From Mycobacterium sp. PS03-16 (GTDB lineage: Bacteria > Actinomycetota > Actinomycetes > Mycobacteriales > Mycobacteriaceae): DNA of 36,844 nucleotides. Below the pieces are notes generated by a model. It saw only the letters and a list, made by a program, of their open reading frames with translations. It did no database searches and was not told where the DNA came from. The number at the start of each line of letters is the position of its first letter. Position 1 is the stretch's first letter. Made by a program: the position numbers and the translations under genes. The stretch lies in NCBI RefSeq assembly GCF_004570325.1, contig NZ_SPQO01000040.1:1-36844 (forward strand). Reading direction: 5' to 3'. Shown here in pieces: positions 16,328-24,845 of this stretch.

Positions 16328-17924
16328 GGCTGGGCGGGTGCGGGTCGGGATCGGCGGTCGCCAGGGTGACGAGCCCGTACGCGACGGCGAACCGGTGGCC
16401 CAGCCGACCAGCGACGTTGCCACGCCCGACGGTGACGCCGGAACCGAACCGTTCGCTGAGCGCCCGGACGAGCTCGTCGTCACCGGCGCCCCCGCCGACC
16501 AGCAGTATTCCGGTCGCCGTCGGTGCCGCCCGCTCGATACCTCGGGCGACGTTGCCGCCGATGATCTGTTGTTTGGCCGCGAGCCGCCAGCTGCGCCACT
16601 CCGCTGCCGACAGTCGTGCCGTGAACGGCAGCCAGCCACTCGGTGCCGCGGTCAGCAGCCACCCGGTGTTACGGCCGTCGAGCGGCGCGTCGAGGAAGCG
16701 TCGCCGCCCGTGCTCGTCTTCCACGAGCTGCACGGTGACCGCGGTGACCGCTTCGGCACGCTTGGCATACTCGGCCACGCTCCTGGACACGTTCAGAGCG
16801 GCTGCCGTAGCGGTCGTGAGAAGCTGGCCGGCACCGGCGAGAACGACGTGCGCTTTTTCGGGGACGACGTCGACCGTCCCCCCGCCGACGTCCACCACGA
16901 CGACGTCGGGTGTGACGCCCGGCGTGGTCAGACCGCCGGCCCGCGCCGCCGCGGCCTCGGAGACCACCCGCGTCACGGGAACGCCGAGGGCCGTGGCCAG
17001 CACATCGGCATCTGCGGGAAGTCGACCCGCGCCACCCATCGTGGCCACCACGAGGCTGTCGGTCGCCACCGACCCGCGGCGCGTATTCGCGTGCGCGGCG
17101 ATGTCGGCGAGGTGGACGGCGTACGCCGACCCGTCGGGTGCCTCCGGATCGGGGGACGCGGTGGCCGACTCGGCGACCGGGGCGACCGGGGCGTCGTCGA
17201 GCGAGACGACGGCACACACGCTGTCGAACAGTTCCTCGGCCACGGCGCGAGCATCACCGCGTTCGTCGTCGCGCAATCGGAGTGCGTCGGCGAGCCAGAA
17301 CGGGTCGGAGAGCCGTCGCAGCGGTCCCACGCCCTCGCGGACCTCGACTGCCACGAGCGTCGCCGACAACAGCCGTTCGACGTCGACGTCGTCGACCACC
17401 GGCAGGCCCGTCTGCAACCGGTTTGACACCAGCACGGCCTCGTCGTTGGCGGTGAGCACGGCGACGACCTCCCGCCCGGCCGCGACCGCCGCATTGACGG
17501 CGGCCGCAACGGCGCCGTAACCCCACTCCGGGCCCGCACAGACCACGACGGGGTGGCCCGGGTCCACGTTGTCGAGGTCTTGAACCGGCACCGGCACCCC
17601 GACTCCGCTCGCGTCGCCCGCAGTGGTCGCCGCCGACCGCAACGCGATCGTGAGCCGGCCGGTACTGCGAGTCGGCAACCGCACCCGCTCGACCGCCGAG
17701 TTCACGGGCGGCGTCGGCGCGAAGGCCGCCCGGTCCACCACCACGTCATGCGATTCGGCCAACCGCCGCACCAGCTGGGCGGCACCCTGGATCGCCCGCA
17801 CCGATCCTTTGCCGCCGCGCGTGGGAGTGCGTGCGCTGGCCACCACGACGACGTCCGGGCTCGCGCGGCAGAGCACCACCTCCGTTGTGGCGTTGCCGAT
17901 GTCGACCCCGGCCCAGACGGTCAT
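16317..17924 (-). CDS. Diol/glycerol dehydratase reactivating ATPase, large subunit
   Basis: 535-residue protein of the DdrA/PduG type, which uses ATP to eject damaged cobalamin from an inactivated dehydratase. It has an actin/Hsp70-like ATPase core: VWAGVDIGNATTEVVL at the N-terminus, VVVDVGGGTVDVV near the middle, GILLVGGGAGDDELV near the C-terminus, and a swivel-type insert between. It is shorter than the roughly 600-residue enterobacterial proteins. The small reactivase subunit (DdrB/PduH) is not in the window. The ATG overlaps the small dehydratase subunit stop by 4 nt. The last codons (SLEC-stop) are encoded by part of CIRCE, and groES follows on the same strand. Confidence 0.88.
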   Translation of the reverse strand: MTVWAGVDIGNATTEVVLCRASPDVVVVASARTPTRGGKGSVRAIQGAAQLVRRLAESHDVVVDRAAFAPTPPVNSAVERVRLPTRSTGRLTIALRSAATTAGDASGVGVPVPVQDLDNVDPGHPVVVCAGPEWGYGAVAAAVNAAVAAGREVVAVLTANDEAVLVSNRLQTGLPVVDDVDVERLLSATLVAVEVREGVGPLRRLSDPFWLADALRLRDDERGDARAVAEELFDSVCAVVSLDDAPVAPVAESATASPDPEAPDGSAYAVHLADIAAHANTRRGSVATDSLVVATMGGAGRLPADADVLATALGVPVTRVVSEAAAARAGGLTTPGVTPDVVVVDVGGGTVDVVPEKAHVVLAGAGQLLTTATAAALNVSRSVAEYAKRAEAVTAVTVQLVEDEHGRRRFLDAPLDGRNTGWLLTAAPSGWLPFTARLSAAEWRSWRLAAKQQIIGGNVARGIERAAPTATGILLVGGGAGDDELVRALSERFGSGVTVGRGNVAGRLGHRFAVAYGLVTLATADPDPHPPSLEC

Positions 17925-18280
17925 CGCAGCAGGCCGCGCCGCCGGTAGACCGCCGCCGCCTCGCGCACCAGCGCGGCGCAGACGGGCGCCTGCTGCGCGG
18001 CCAACCGATCCGCCAGCTCGTCGAGCTCGGCGAACGTGGAACGGCCGGGCCGCAGCGCCTCGTACGCCGACAGCATCTCCTGTGGGCTGAGCGCCGTCAT
18101 CTCGGCAGCCCGCCGCAGGTTCATCCCCAGCTGCACCGACCCGGCACGTTCGGCGTGCTCCGCCTGCACCAGCAGCTGCTCCCGACTGATCCGGATGTCG
18201 TCGAGGGCCAAATCGCCGTTGCAGGCGGCCTCGACGGTGACGTCGGTGACGCTACGGCCGGAATGCGAATGAGCGGTCAT
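17921..18280 (-). CDS. Diol/glycerol dehydratase small subunit
   Basis: 119-residue gamma subunit of a B12-dependent dehydratase. The pattern DIRISREQLLVQAEHAERAG, then MNLRRAAEMTALSPQEMLSAYEALRPGRST, and CAALVREAAAVYRRR follows the PduE/DhaC family. It lacks the longer N-terminal part seen in enterobacterial PduE. It packs on the large subunit and helps hold the active complex; it has no catalytic residue. ATG 18280 overlaps the large-subunit stop by 4 nt, and its own stop overlaps the reactivase start by 4 nt, so all three are translationally coupled. The frame is open further upstream to 18658, but that part lies inside the large-subunit gene and does not resemble the family. Confidence 0.9.
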   Translation of the reverse strand: MTAHSHSGRSVTDVTVEAACNGDLALDDIRISREQLLVQAEHAERAGSVQLGMNLRRAAEMTALSPQEMLSAYEALRPGRSTFAELDELADRLAAQQAPVCAALVREAAAVYRRRGLLR

Positions 18281-20556
18281 CGCTTGAACTCCATGTCGAC
18301 GGCGGTACCACCCGGTGTGCACTCCCGGCGCTCGATGGCGACCATCGACACGACCCGGGTGTGATAGCGAGCGGTGATGGCTTCGTCGGTGTAGGCATTG
18401 CGCATCGGGGCGGGCGTCGCCCCCTTCGCGTGCCTGCCGGCGTTGATGCCGATGAGCCGGTACATCTCCGGTGTGATCAAGGGCGCAACGCTGAGCAGTT
18501 CGAGGTTGGCCAGCGGTGGAAGGTCGCGACGGTGGATGAGCGTCGTGCCTTTGGCCTGCAACCCCACCCCGATCCCGGACCCCGCCAGCCGCGCTGCGGA
18601 CTTGCCGATGGAGCCGAGGTCGATGCTGTCGGCGACGCGCACCAGCCGAGGCACGCACCGCTCCTCTTCGAGGCCGGCCAGGATCTGCTCCAGCGCGTCG
18701 TAGATGGTCATGCCCGACAGCGTGCGAAACAGCCTGACGCCGAATGCCGGCGACACGCCGACGACGACTTCGCGCGGGTCCACACCCACCTCCGCCGAAC
18801 CGAGTACCAGCAAGCGGTCGGGCTGCGCGAACGTCGCCTGTTCTGTGACCAGATCGGTCACCGAGCGCGCCTGTCGCACGGCGTCGATCTGCGCTTGACG
18901 TTGCGCGGTCGGGCGGTAACCCGTCCCGGGTCCGCGATAATCGTTCGGATCCTCCAGTGCCGACAGCACGTTCATCTCTTCGTCGAAGATCGCGGCCACC
19001 TGCAGATACTCACCGGTGACCCGGGCTCGGGCCATCGCCAGTACGCGGTCGGCGAGGTCGGAGAAGCCCGTCTCGGCGAGCGCGGTGACGACGTCGATCA
19101 CCGTGAGGCCCGTCTGGTCGATCATCCTGGCGGCACTCAGCACGGCCACCCCATCGGTGTCTGGCAGATCCTTCGAACCGACTGCGCCCACAACGGCTTC
19201 CACGTGATCGTCGTCGAAGTCAGCCAGGCCGAGGTACTCGAACACCGCACGCGTGGCCTCGGCGGCCTGCCTGCGCATGGCCTCCAGCGTGGTCGGGTCG
19301 ACCGAGCGCAGGCCACCGTCGACTCCCCAGTCCCGTTGCATCACCAGATAGTCGTCGAGGTCTGCGGCGTTGAAGTTCGACGGCCCGAACATGTTGTCGT
19401 ACGCGACGACCGAGCCGAATCCGGAGAAGATGAAGTCGGATCCGGACAACAGCACCGGCAGGGTCCGGCTGGTGCGGCGCATCGTCGATTCGGACACCAA
19501 CGTGTCGTTGCCGCTGCAGGACTCGAGCCCACGGAGCATGACCATGAGGTTCTCGGCGATCAACTCCCTGACGCCGCCGGGCACCGAGGCCGTGATCGAT
19601 GCGCCATCGATCCCGCCGTTCTGCACGCCCTGTGCACCGATGCCCTTCGCCAACGCCACGCACCGGGCCTCCAGGTAGTTCATCGACTTGCGCTCGGCCT
19701 GTCCCATCAGCACTTCGGAGCCGGCCCCGCTCGACAGTCGCATCTTGATCCCGCGGGACGCGTACGCCGACGTCAGGAACGCCTTGGACCACGGAGTGTC
19801 ATCACCGTCGACGAAGACCTGCTCGGTGCCGTAGACCGAGACGGTCTCGGCGTAGGACACCAACCCGCGCACACCGAGTTCCAGTTCCCGGGCCTCCTCG
19901 ACCGAACATTGGGTCAATGCGCCGGGTGCGGGCACCTGCGAGCCGATGAGCAGCCCGATGGCGACGGCCGGGGCGTCGTCGAGCACGGGGACGGTCGCCT
20001 CCAGCTCGCGGAAGCCGTAGACGACGGCGGTGGCCGCGTCGGCCGCGATGAGCAGCGGGTCGTCGAGCCGATTGGTGACGTGGGCCTGATTGGCGGGGGT
20101 GCGGCGGGCACGCATCTTCATCATCGCCATCTGGATCTCGACGGGATGCAGCGTCGCGACGACGCGGGCCATCTTCGCCGGGGTCAGCCCCCCGCAGATC
20201 CGCAGGACGTCGTCCCGCGGCACGCTCGTGTCGACGATCATGCGGGCCAGCGAGTTCTCGCTCATCGCCATCGAGCGCGGGGCCTCGGCGTGGTCGATGG
20301 CATACCTCACGATGAACTCGTCGATCGTGTCGAAGTCCGCGACGCGCGTGCCGTCCATCTCGAGCACGGTGCCGTCGTCGTCGACGACCCACGACGGTTG
20401 CGGGTCATGGGGCGAAAGGTGGGAGACCATGCCCAGTTCCGGGTCCGGTTCGGCGAACCCGTCCAGGTTCACGCGCTGCTGGTCGAGCAGGCGGATGCGC
20501 CCCAACCGGTGGTCCGGTTCGGGTGCGGGACTATCGGGGTGCATGTAACACAGCAT
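18277..20556 (-). CDS. B12-dependent diol dehydratase-type enzyme, fused large and medium subunits
   Basis: 759 residues. About 1-545 match the catalytic TIM barrel of diol/glycerol dehydratase and about 560-759 the cobalamin-binding medium subunit (VGVSPAFG, AKGTTLIHRRDLPPL), joined in one chain. Aligned by eye without gaps to Klebsiella diol dehydratase, the catalytic residues are kept: His159 (H143), Glu186 (E170), Glu237 (E221), Gln312 (Q296), Asp351 (D335), Ser378 (S362). Two second-shell residues differ: Asp317 replaces S301 and Thr352 replaces Q336. The enzyme should turn a 1,2-diol or related substrate into an aldehyde by a radical route. The start may be ATG 20556 or 20544; neither has a clear ribosome site. 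No cobalamin riboswitch was seen upstream. Confidence 0.92.
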   Translation of the reverse strand: MLCYMHPDSPAPEPDHRLGRIRLLDQQRVNLDGFAEPDPELGMVSHLSPHDPQPSWVVDDDGTVLEMDGTRVADFDTIDEFIVRYAIDHAEAPRSMAMSENSLARMIVDTSVPRDDVLRICGGLTPAKMARVVATLHPVEIQMAMMKMRARRTPANQAHVTNRLDDPLLIAADAATAVVYGFRELEATVPVLDDAPAVAIGLLIGSQVPAPGALTQCSVEEARELELGVRGLVSYAETVSVYGTEQVFVDGDDTPWSKAFLTSAYASRGIKMRLSSGAGSEVLMGQAERKSMNYLEARCVALAKGIGAQGVQNGGIDGASITASVPGGVRELIAENLMVMLRGLESCSGNDTLVSESTMRRTSRTLPVLLSGSDFIFSGFGSVVAYDNMFGPSNFNAADLDDYLVMQRDWGVDGGLRSVDPTTLEAMRRQAAEATRAVFEYLGLADFDDDHVEAVVGAVGSKDLPDTDGVAVLSAARMIDQTGLTVIDVVTALAETGFSDLADRVLAMARARVTGEYLQVAAIFDEEMNVLSALEDPNDYRGPGTGYRPTAQRQAQIDAVRQARSVTDLVTEQATFAQPDRLLVLGSAEVGVDPREVVVGVSPAFGVRLFRTLSGMTIYDALEQILAGLEEERCVPRLVRVADSIDLGSIGKSAARLAGSGIGVGLQAKGTTLIHRRDLPPLANLELLSVAPLITPEMYRLIGINAGRHAKGATPAPMRNAYTDEAITARYHTRVVSMVAIERRECTPGGTAVDMEFKR

Positions 20557-20595
20557 CGGACCGAGCTACCGGGCGAGCAACGGCGAACACCGTCC

Positions 20596-20635
20596 TTCCA
20601 ACAACTTGCTAGCGCGTTACAACAAGGTGTTGGAA
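20596..20635. promoter_or_regulatory. Long dyad between dehydratase and permease genes
   Basis: TTCCAACAACTTG (20596-20608) and CAAGGTGTTGGAA (20623-20635) are inverted repeats matching at 12 of 13 positions, with a 14-nt centre. The dyad starts 40 bp from the dehydratase start and ends 98 bp before the permease start. It is a strong candidate operator for shared control, perhaps by the PucR-type protein encoded just downstream. Confidence 0.6.
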
Positions 20636-20733
20636 AGTGCTGCGGATCACTGGCAGACGACACGCCCATCTCGCACACTTGCCCCCGGACTCGGAGCCGG
20701 CAGTGCGACTCCGCGCGCAGAGGAGGTTGGACC

Positions 20734-22167
20734 ATGCCCGAGGCGGTCAACGAAGACGACCGGCCCCGCAGCGGAACACCGTCGCGGGGCCGGGGCCAGC
20801 ATCTGCGCGGAAATCTGGGCGTACCCGCCATCGTGCTGATGGTCGTCGCCGCCGCGGCGCCGCTGTCGACGGTCGGCGGCAACGTGCCGATCGCGATGGC
20901 GCTGGGCGACACCACGGGCATACCGGTCGCGTTCCTGGTCGCCGGCGCGATCTTTTTGCTGTTCGCCGCGAGTTTCGTCGCGATGTCGAAGTACGTCAGC
21001 GACACCGGCGCCTTTTACGCATACATCCAGAAGGGCCTGGGCAAGGCGCTGGGCACCGGCGCGGCGGTATTGGCGCTGCCCGCCTACATGGCGACGCTGC
21101 TCGCCGTGGCGGCGTACGACGGCGTCATCCTGGCCAGCCTCATCGAGGTGGTGCACGGGCCGGCCGTCCCGTGGTGGCTGCTGACCGGGCTGGTGCTGCT
21201 GATCATCGCGTTCCTCGGTTACCGGGACATCGACCTCAGCGCGAAGGTGCTGGGCATCTTCCTGGTGTCCGAAGTCGCCATCCTGGTCGTCCTCGACCTC
21301 GTGATCGTGCTCCAGGGTGGGGACAAGGGCATCACCGGTGACTCGTTCACACCTTCGGGACTCGCGGGCGGGGTGGGCATCGCCCTGCTCTACGCCCTCT
21401 GGGGCTTCGTCGGCGTCGAGGCGACCGCCGTGTTCCGCGACGAGGCCAGGGATCCCGACCGCACCGTTCCGCGCGCCACCTACTGGGCGGTGGGCATCGT
21501 GGCCAGCTTCTACGCGTTCTCGAGCTGGGCACTCGTCGAGGGCAACGGCGGCAACGACGCCGTCCAGGTCGCCAAGGACGACCCCGACAACTTCATGGTC
21601 AACACCGCCGAGAAGTACCTCGGCATGCTGGGCAAGGACCTCACCACGCTGTTCTGGTTCGTCAGCGTGTTCGCCTGCGCCCTGGCGTTCCACAACATCT
21701 CCGCGCGCTACGCGTTCGTGCTGGGCCGGGACAACGTCCTGCCCAGACGCTTCGGTGAGGTACACCCGCGCCTCGGCTCGCCGGCCAACGCGTCGGTGCT
21801 GATCACCGTCTTGTCGTTCGTGATCATGGGTGCGTTCGTGGTGCTGGGTCTGGACCCCGTGCTGCAGATCTTCGGCCCCCTCGGCGGGTTGGGCATCTGG
21901 TTCCTGTCGATCCTGTGGCTGCTGACGACGATCTCGGTCGCACTCTTCTTCAAGCGGCGCGGCGGCCCGACCAACGTCGTCGTGCTGGCCGTCGTGGCGA
22001 CGCTCGCCCTGGCCGCGGCGGTCGTGCTGATCGTCGCGAACCTCACCCTGGTTATGGGCGGCTCCACGACCCTGGCAATCGTGTTTGGCGTCGCTCCCCT
22101 GGTGTTCCTGGGAATCGGAGCGGCGCTGGCCGGGCGGTCCACGCCGCCTCTGGATCCAACGCCCTGA
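20734..22167 (+). CDS. APC-superfamily amino acid/amine permease
   Basis: 477-residue integral membrane protein with about 12 hydrophobic segments. The N-terminal VLMVVAAAAPLSTVGGNVPIAMALG matches the first helix of amino acid-polyamine-organocation permeases; segment 6 (GVGIALLYALWGFVGVEATAVFRDEARDP) has the family's typical unwound-helix pattern and acidic cytosolic loop. Such proteins exchange or import amino acids, amines or amino alcohols with protons. ATG 20734 has AGAGGAGG 7 nt upstream; the frame stays open far upstream, which reflects GC bias. It is divergent from the dehydratase with a dyad between them, so it probably imports the dehydratase substrate or a precursor. The substrate is not known. 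Confidence 0.88.
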   Translation: MPEAVNEDDRPRSGTPSRGRGQHLRGNLGVPAIVLMVVAAAAPLSTVGGNVPIAMALGDTTGIPVAFLVAGAIFLLFAASFVAMSKYVSDTGAFYAYIQKGLGKALGTGAAVLALPAYMATLLAVAAYDGVILASLIEVVHGPAVPWWLLTGLVLLIIAFLGYRDIDLSAKVLGIFLVSEVAILVVLDLVIVLQGGDKGITGDSFTPSGLAGGVGIALLYALWGFVGVEATAVFRDEARDPDRTVPRATYWAVGIVASFYAFSSWALVEGNGGNDAVQVAKDDPDNFMVNTAEKYLGMLGKDLTTLFWFVSVFACALAFHNISARYAFVLGRDNVLPRRFGEVHPRLGSPANASVLITVLSFVIMGAFVVLGLDPVLQIFGPLGGLGIWFLSILWLLTTISVALFFKRRGGPTNVVVLAVVATLALAAAVVLIVANLTLVMGGSTTLAIVFGVAPLVFLGIGAALAGRSTPPLDPTP

Positions 22168-22190
22168 CCGATCAGCAGTCCCGCCGTCGG

Positions 22191-22217
22191 CGGCTCCGGT
22201 GATACCGTCGGGAGCCG
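22191..22217. promoter_or_regulatory. Dyad and -10-like box before the pucR-type gene
   Basis: CGGCTCC (22191-22197) and GGAGCCG (22211-22217) are a 7-bp inverted repeat with a 13-nt centre that contains a TANNNT box (TACCGT, 22203-22208). It may be an autoregulatory operator over the regulator's promoter, or a hairpin after the permease gene. Confidence 0.35.
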
Positions 22218-22235
22218 ATCAGGAAGTGGGGCGCC

Positions 22236-23285
22236 ATGTCTGCGGACTCGCCGCTGACCGTGGCGGCAGCCCTGACGGTTCCGCCACTGGACCGGGGTTC
22301 GGTGATTGCAGGACACCACGGGCTCAACCGTGCCGTTCTGTGGGTGGACATCATGCACGCACCCGCCGAGTCGTTCGTCCGCGCAGGCGATCTGGTACTG
22401 ACGACGGGTGCCGACATTCACCAGCCCGGCGTTCTCGAGTTCCTGACATACCTGGTGTCGTCACCCGCCGCGGGGGTGGTGCTGAGCCCACCGCCCGAGG
22501 TGCCCGTCGAGGAACTACTGGCGTCGCTGGTGCCGTATGCGGATCGTCTCGAGTTCCCTGTCGTTCTGCTGCCCTGGGAGATTGCCTTCTCCGCCGTGCA
22601 GCGGAGCCTTCTCCCGCTCGTCGACCCGTCTCCCGCGGACACCCCGATCCAGATGGCGATCGGTCGCCGGGAGCTCGACGATGCGCAGTGGACCGGCCAT
22701 GCCGAGGCGTTCGCCGCGACGCTGGCTCGACTGGCGCTGGAGTCCGGCGTGACCACGAAGTCGTCGATCACCGACGACCTGGTGATGAGCCACTTCTCCG
22801 CGGCCGTGCCGGCGACGGTCGTGTCCGGTCTGGTCGAGGCGGCCCGGCAACGCAGCGGGTTACCGGAGCGGCTTGTCAGCTGGGTGTTGTTGCCACCCGG
22901 GCAGGGGCAGTCCGTCACGGTGGCGGCGTCGTCGGTTCCCGACGCCACGGTGGGCCCGCGACAATTCGCCGAGGTGCTTCGCCAACATCCCGGGAGCATG
23001 GCGACCGTCCTTGAGACCCTCCAACCTCTCATCGACTACGACAGGACGCGCCGCGGGCAGCTGGTCCACACCTTGGAGATACTGCTCAACGAGGCGACCA
23101 ACATCAGTGCGGCGGCGAGAGCGCTTTACCTGAACCGGCATTCGCTGCTCTACCGGATCAAGCTCATCGAAGACCTCACCGGGCTGTCCCTCAAGAACCC
23201 CGCGGACCGCTTCCAGTTGGAGGTGAGTGTGCGGGTACACCAGATCAACGAGGCACGGATCGGCGGCTCTCGACACCCTGGGTAA
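22236..23285 (+). CDS. PucR-family transcriptional regulator
   Basis: 349 residues. The N-terminal half (about 1-130) is the PucR-like sensor domain (TVAAALTVPPLDRGSVIAG, LVLTTG, AGVVLSPP). The C-terminal 60 residues are the HTH_30 domain: LLNEATNISAAARALYLNRH is the helix-turn-helix and SLLYRIKLIEDLTG the following helix. PucR-type activators respond to metabolites of nitrogen or alcohol catabolism. ATG 22236 follows GGAAGTGGGG. It lies 68 nt after the permease in the same direction, so the pair may be co-transcribed, with an internal promoter possible at 22203. The likely targets are the dyad at 20596-20635 and its own promoter; this is inferred from position only. It converges on tsaD. Confidence 0.87.
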   Translation: MSADSPLTVAAALTVPPLDRGSVIAGHHGLNRAVLWVDIMHAPAESFVRAGDLVLTTGADIHQPGVLEFLTYLVSSPAAGVVLSPPPEVPVEELLASLVPYADRLEFPVVLLPWEIAFSAVQRSLLPLVDPSPADTPIQMAIGRRELDDAQWTGHAEAFAATLARLALESGVTTKSSITDDLVMSHFSAAVPATVVSGLVEAARQRSGLPERLVSWVLLPPGQGQSVTVAASSVPDATVGPRQFAEVLRQHPGSMATVLETLQPLIDYDRTRRGQLVHTLEILLNEATNISAAARALYLNRHSLLYRIKLIEDLTGLSLKNPADRFQLEVSVRVHQINEARIGGSRHPG

Positions 23286-23349
23286 CGCGCTCACGCGGCG
23301 AAACACGGGGTGTCCAAAGGGCACTCAGCGAATCGCTACCGCCGGACGC

Positions 23350-24372
23350 TCACGCCACCTGACTGTGCACCACCGGAAGCCCCGGATCGCTGGCGGCGTG
23401 CAGCGGCGACGGCGGCGCGCCCGCGGCGATCAGATGTGCGGCGAATGCGGCGATCATCGCGCCGTTGTCCGTGCACAGCCGCGGCCGAGGGATGCGCAGG
23501 GTCAACCCCGCCTCGGCGCACCGCTGCTCGGCCAGTTCCCGCAGCCGGGAGTTGGCGGCGACGCCGCCGGCGATCAGCAGCGTCGAGACACCGAGTTGCC
23601 CACACGCGCGCACGGCCTTGCGGGTCAGCACGTCGGCCACCGCCTCCTGGAAACCCGCCGCGACGTCGGCCTGCGACGCGTCCGGGTGGGATTCCACGTA
23701 GCGGGCGACGGCGGTCTTGAGCCCGGAGAAGCTGAACGCGTACGGGTCGTCGCGCGGGCCGGTCATCCCGCGCGGGAACACGATCGCGTCGCGGTCGCCC
23801 TCGCGGGCCAGGTCGTCGAGCACCTTGCCGCCCGGGTAGCCGAGTCCGAGCAGCCGGGCCACCTTGTCATAGGCCTCCCCCGCCGCGTCGTCGACCGTGC
23901 TGCCGAGTTCGACGATCGGCTCGCCCAGCGACCGGACGTGCAGCAGGTGGGTGTGCCCGCCGGACACCAGCAGACCGACACTCTCGGGTAGCGGACCGTG
24001 GTCGTAGACGTCGGCGGCCAGATGCCCACCGAGGTGGTTGACGCCGTAGAACGGCACCTCCCAGGCCGCGGCGTACGCCTTGGCCGCGGCCACGCCCACC
24101 AGCAGGGCGCCGGCCAGGCCGGGTCCAATGGTGGCCGCGACGACGTCGGGCCTCTCGACACCGGCCGCCTGGAGCGCGCGGCGCATGGTCGGGCCGAGCG
24201 CCTCCAGGTGGGCGCGCGAGGCGATCTCGGGCACCACGCCGCCGAATCGGGCGTGCTCGTCGACGCTGGAGGCGACCTCGTCGGACAGCAACGTCACAGC
24301 GCCGTCGTCGGCCAGCTCGGCGATGCCGACACCGGTCTCGTCGCAGGAGCTCTCGATGGCCAGGATGATCAC
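23350..24372 (-). CDS. tsaD: tRNA t6A37 threonylcarbamoyltransferase TsaD
   Basis: 340-residue TsaD (Gcp, Kae1 family), which moves the threonylcarbamoyl group from its AMP adduct onto A37 of ANN-decoding tRNAs. Metal ligands are His113 and His117 in NHLGGHLAADVY; the ASKH-fold ATP-binding segments are LAIESSCDETGVGI, LLVSGGHTHLL and IAGGVAANSRL. The length is usual for bacteria. The start is GTG 24372 (MIILAIESSC), overlapping the rimI stop by 4 nt; the long N-terminal extension in frame is rimI read in the wrong frame. Last gene of the tsaE-tsaB-rimI-tsaD chain; homologue of Rv3419c. The pucR-type gene converges on it. Confidence 0.97.
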   Translation of the reverse strand: MIILAIESSCDETGVGIAELADDGAVTLLSDEVASSVDEHARFGGVVPEIASRAHLEALGPTMRRALQAAGVERPDVVAATIGPGLAGALLVGVAAAKAYAAAWEVPFYGVNHLGGHLAADVYDHGPLPESVGLLVSGGHTHLLHVRSLGEPIVELGSTVDDAAGEAYDKVARLLGLGYPGGKVLDDLAREGDRDAIVFPRGMTGPRDDPYAFSFSGLKTAVARYVESHPDASQADVAAGFQEAVADVLTRKAVRACGQLGVSTLLIAGGVAANSRLRELAEQRCAEAGLTLRIPRPRLCTDNGAMIAAFAAHLIAAGAPPSPLHAASDPGLPVVHSQVA

Positions 24373-24845
24373 GGCGTGTCTCGCCTCGCGGGGTCGGGTG
24401 GGTCTCGCCTCATCGTATAAGCGTCCGCACCGCTGGCCCGGTAGTACCGCTTGCGCAGCCCGACGGTGACGAAGCCGACGCTCTCGTACAGCGCGATGGC
24501 CGGCTCGTTGTCGGTGCGCACCTCGAGGAAGATCACCCCGCCGTCGGCGACCTCGAGGAGGTCGGCCAGCATGCGCCGCCCGATCCCGCGGCCCTGGTGG
24601 GCGGGGTCCACCCCGATGGTATGGATCTCGTACTCGTAAGGCGGAGTACGACCCAGCCGCGCGATACCGGCATAGCCGACCAGTGCGCCGTCGACCCGGG
24701 CCGCCACGTAGTGCGTGTGCCCGCCGGCCAGTTCGGCGAGGAAGGCGCGCGCGGGCCACGGGTCGTCGCCGGCGAACAGCTGGCTCTCCAGTTCCGCGCA
24801 GCGGGCGGCGTCGGCCTTGGTCAGCGGGCCGTACTCGACCGTCAT
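24369..24845 (-). CDS. rimI: Ribosomal protein S18-alanine N-acetyltransferase RimI-like
   Basis: 158-residue GNAT acetyltransferase. The acetyl-CoA pyrophosphate loop is QGRGIG at 84-89, preceded by the beta4 strand IHTIGVDPAH, and the RimI-type C-terminus is NEPAIALYESVGFVTVGLRKRYY. RimI acetylates the N-terminus of ribosomal protein S18; the mycobacterial enzyme is reported to act on several N-termini. The position between tsaB and tsaD is the same as in M. tuberculosis (Rv3420c). Both ends overlap neighbours by 4 nt (tsaB stop with its ATG; its stop with the tsaD GTG), so translation is coupled. Confidence 0.95.
   Translation of the reverse strand: MTVEYGPLTKADAARCAELESQLFAGDDPWPARAFLAELAGGHTHYVAARVDGALVGYAGIARLGRTPPYEYEIHTIGVDPAHQGRGIGRRMLADLLEVADGGVIFLEVRTDNEPAIALYESVGFVTVGLRKRYYRASGADAYTMRRDPPDPARRDTP

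Noticed and set aside
20557..20733. Cobalamin riboswitch before the dehydratase or permease
   Set aside because: The 177-bp region is short and no B12-box-like sequence was seen; the visible structure is a simple dyad.
18361..22167. Plus-strand open frame of 1268 codons ending with the permease
   Set aside because: The first 790 codons are antisense to the dehydratase genes and lack membrane or domain features; only the part from 20734, with a strong ribosome site, is a permease.
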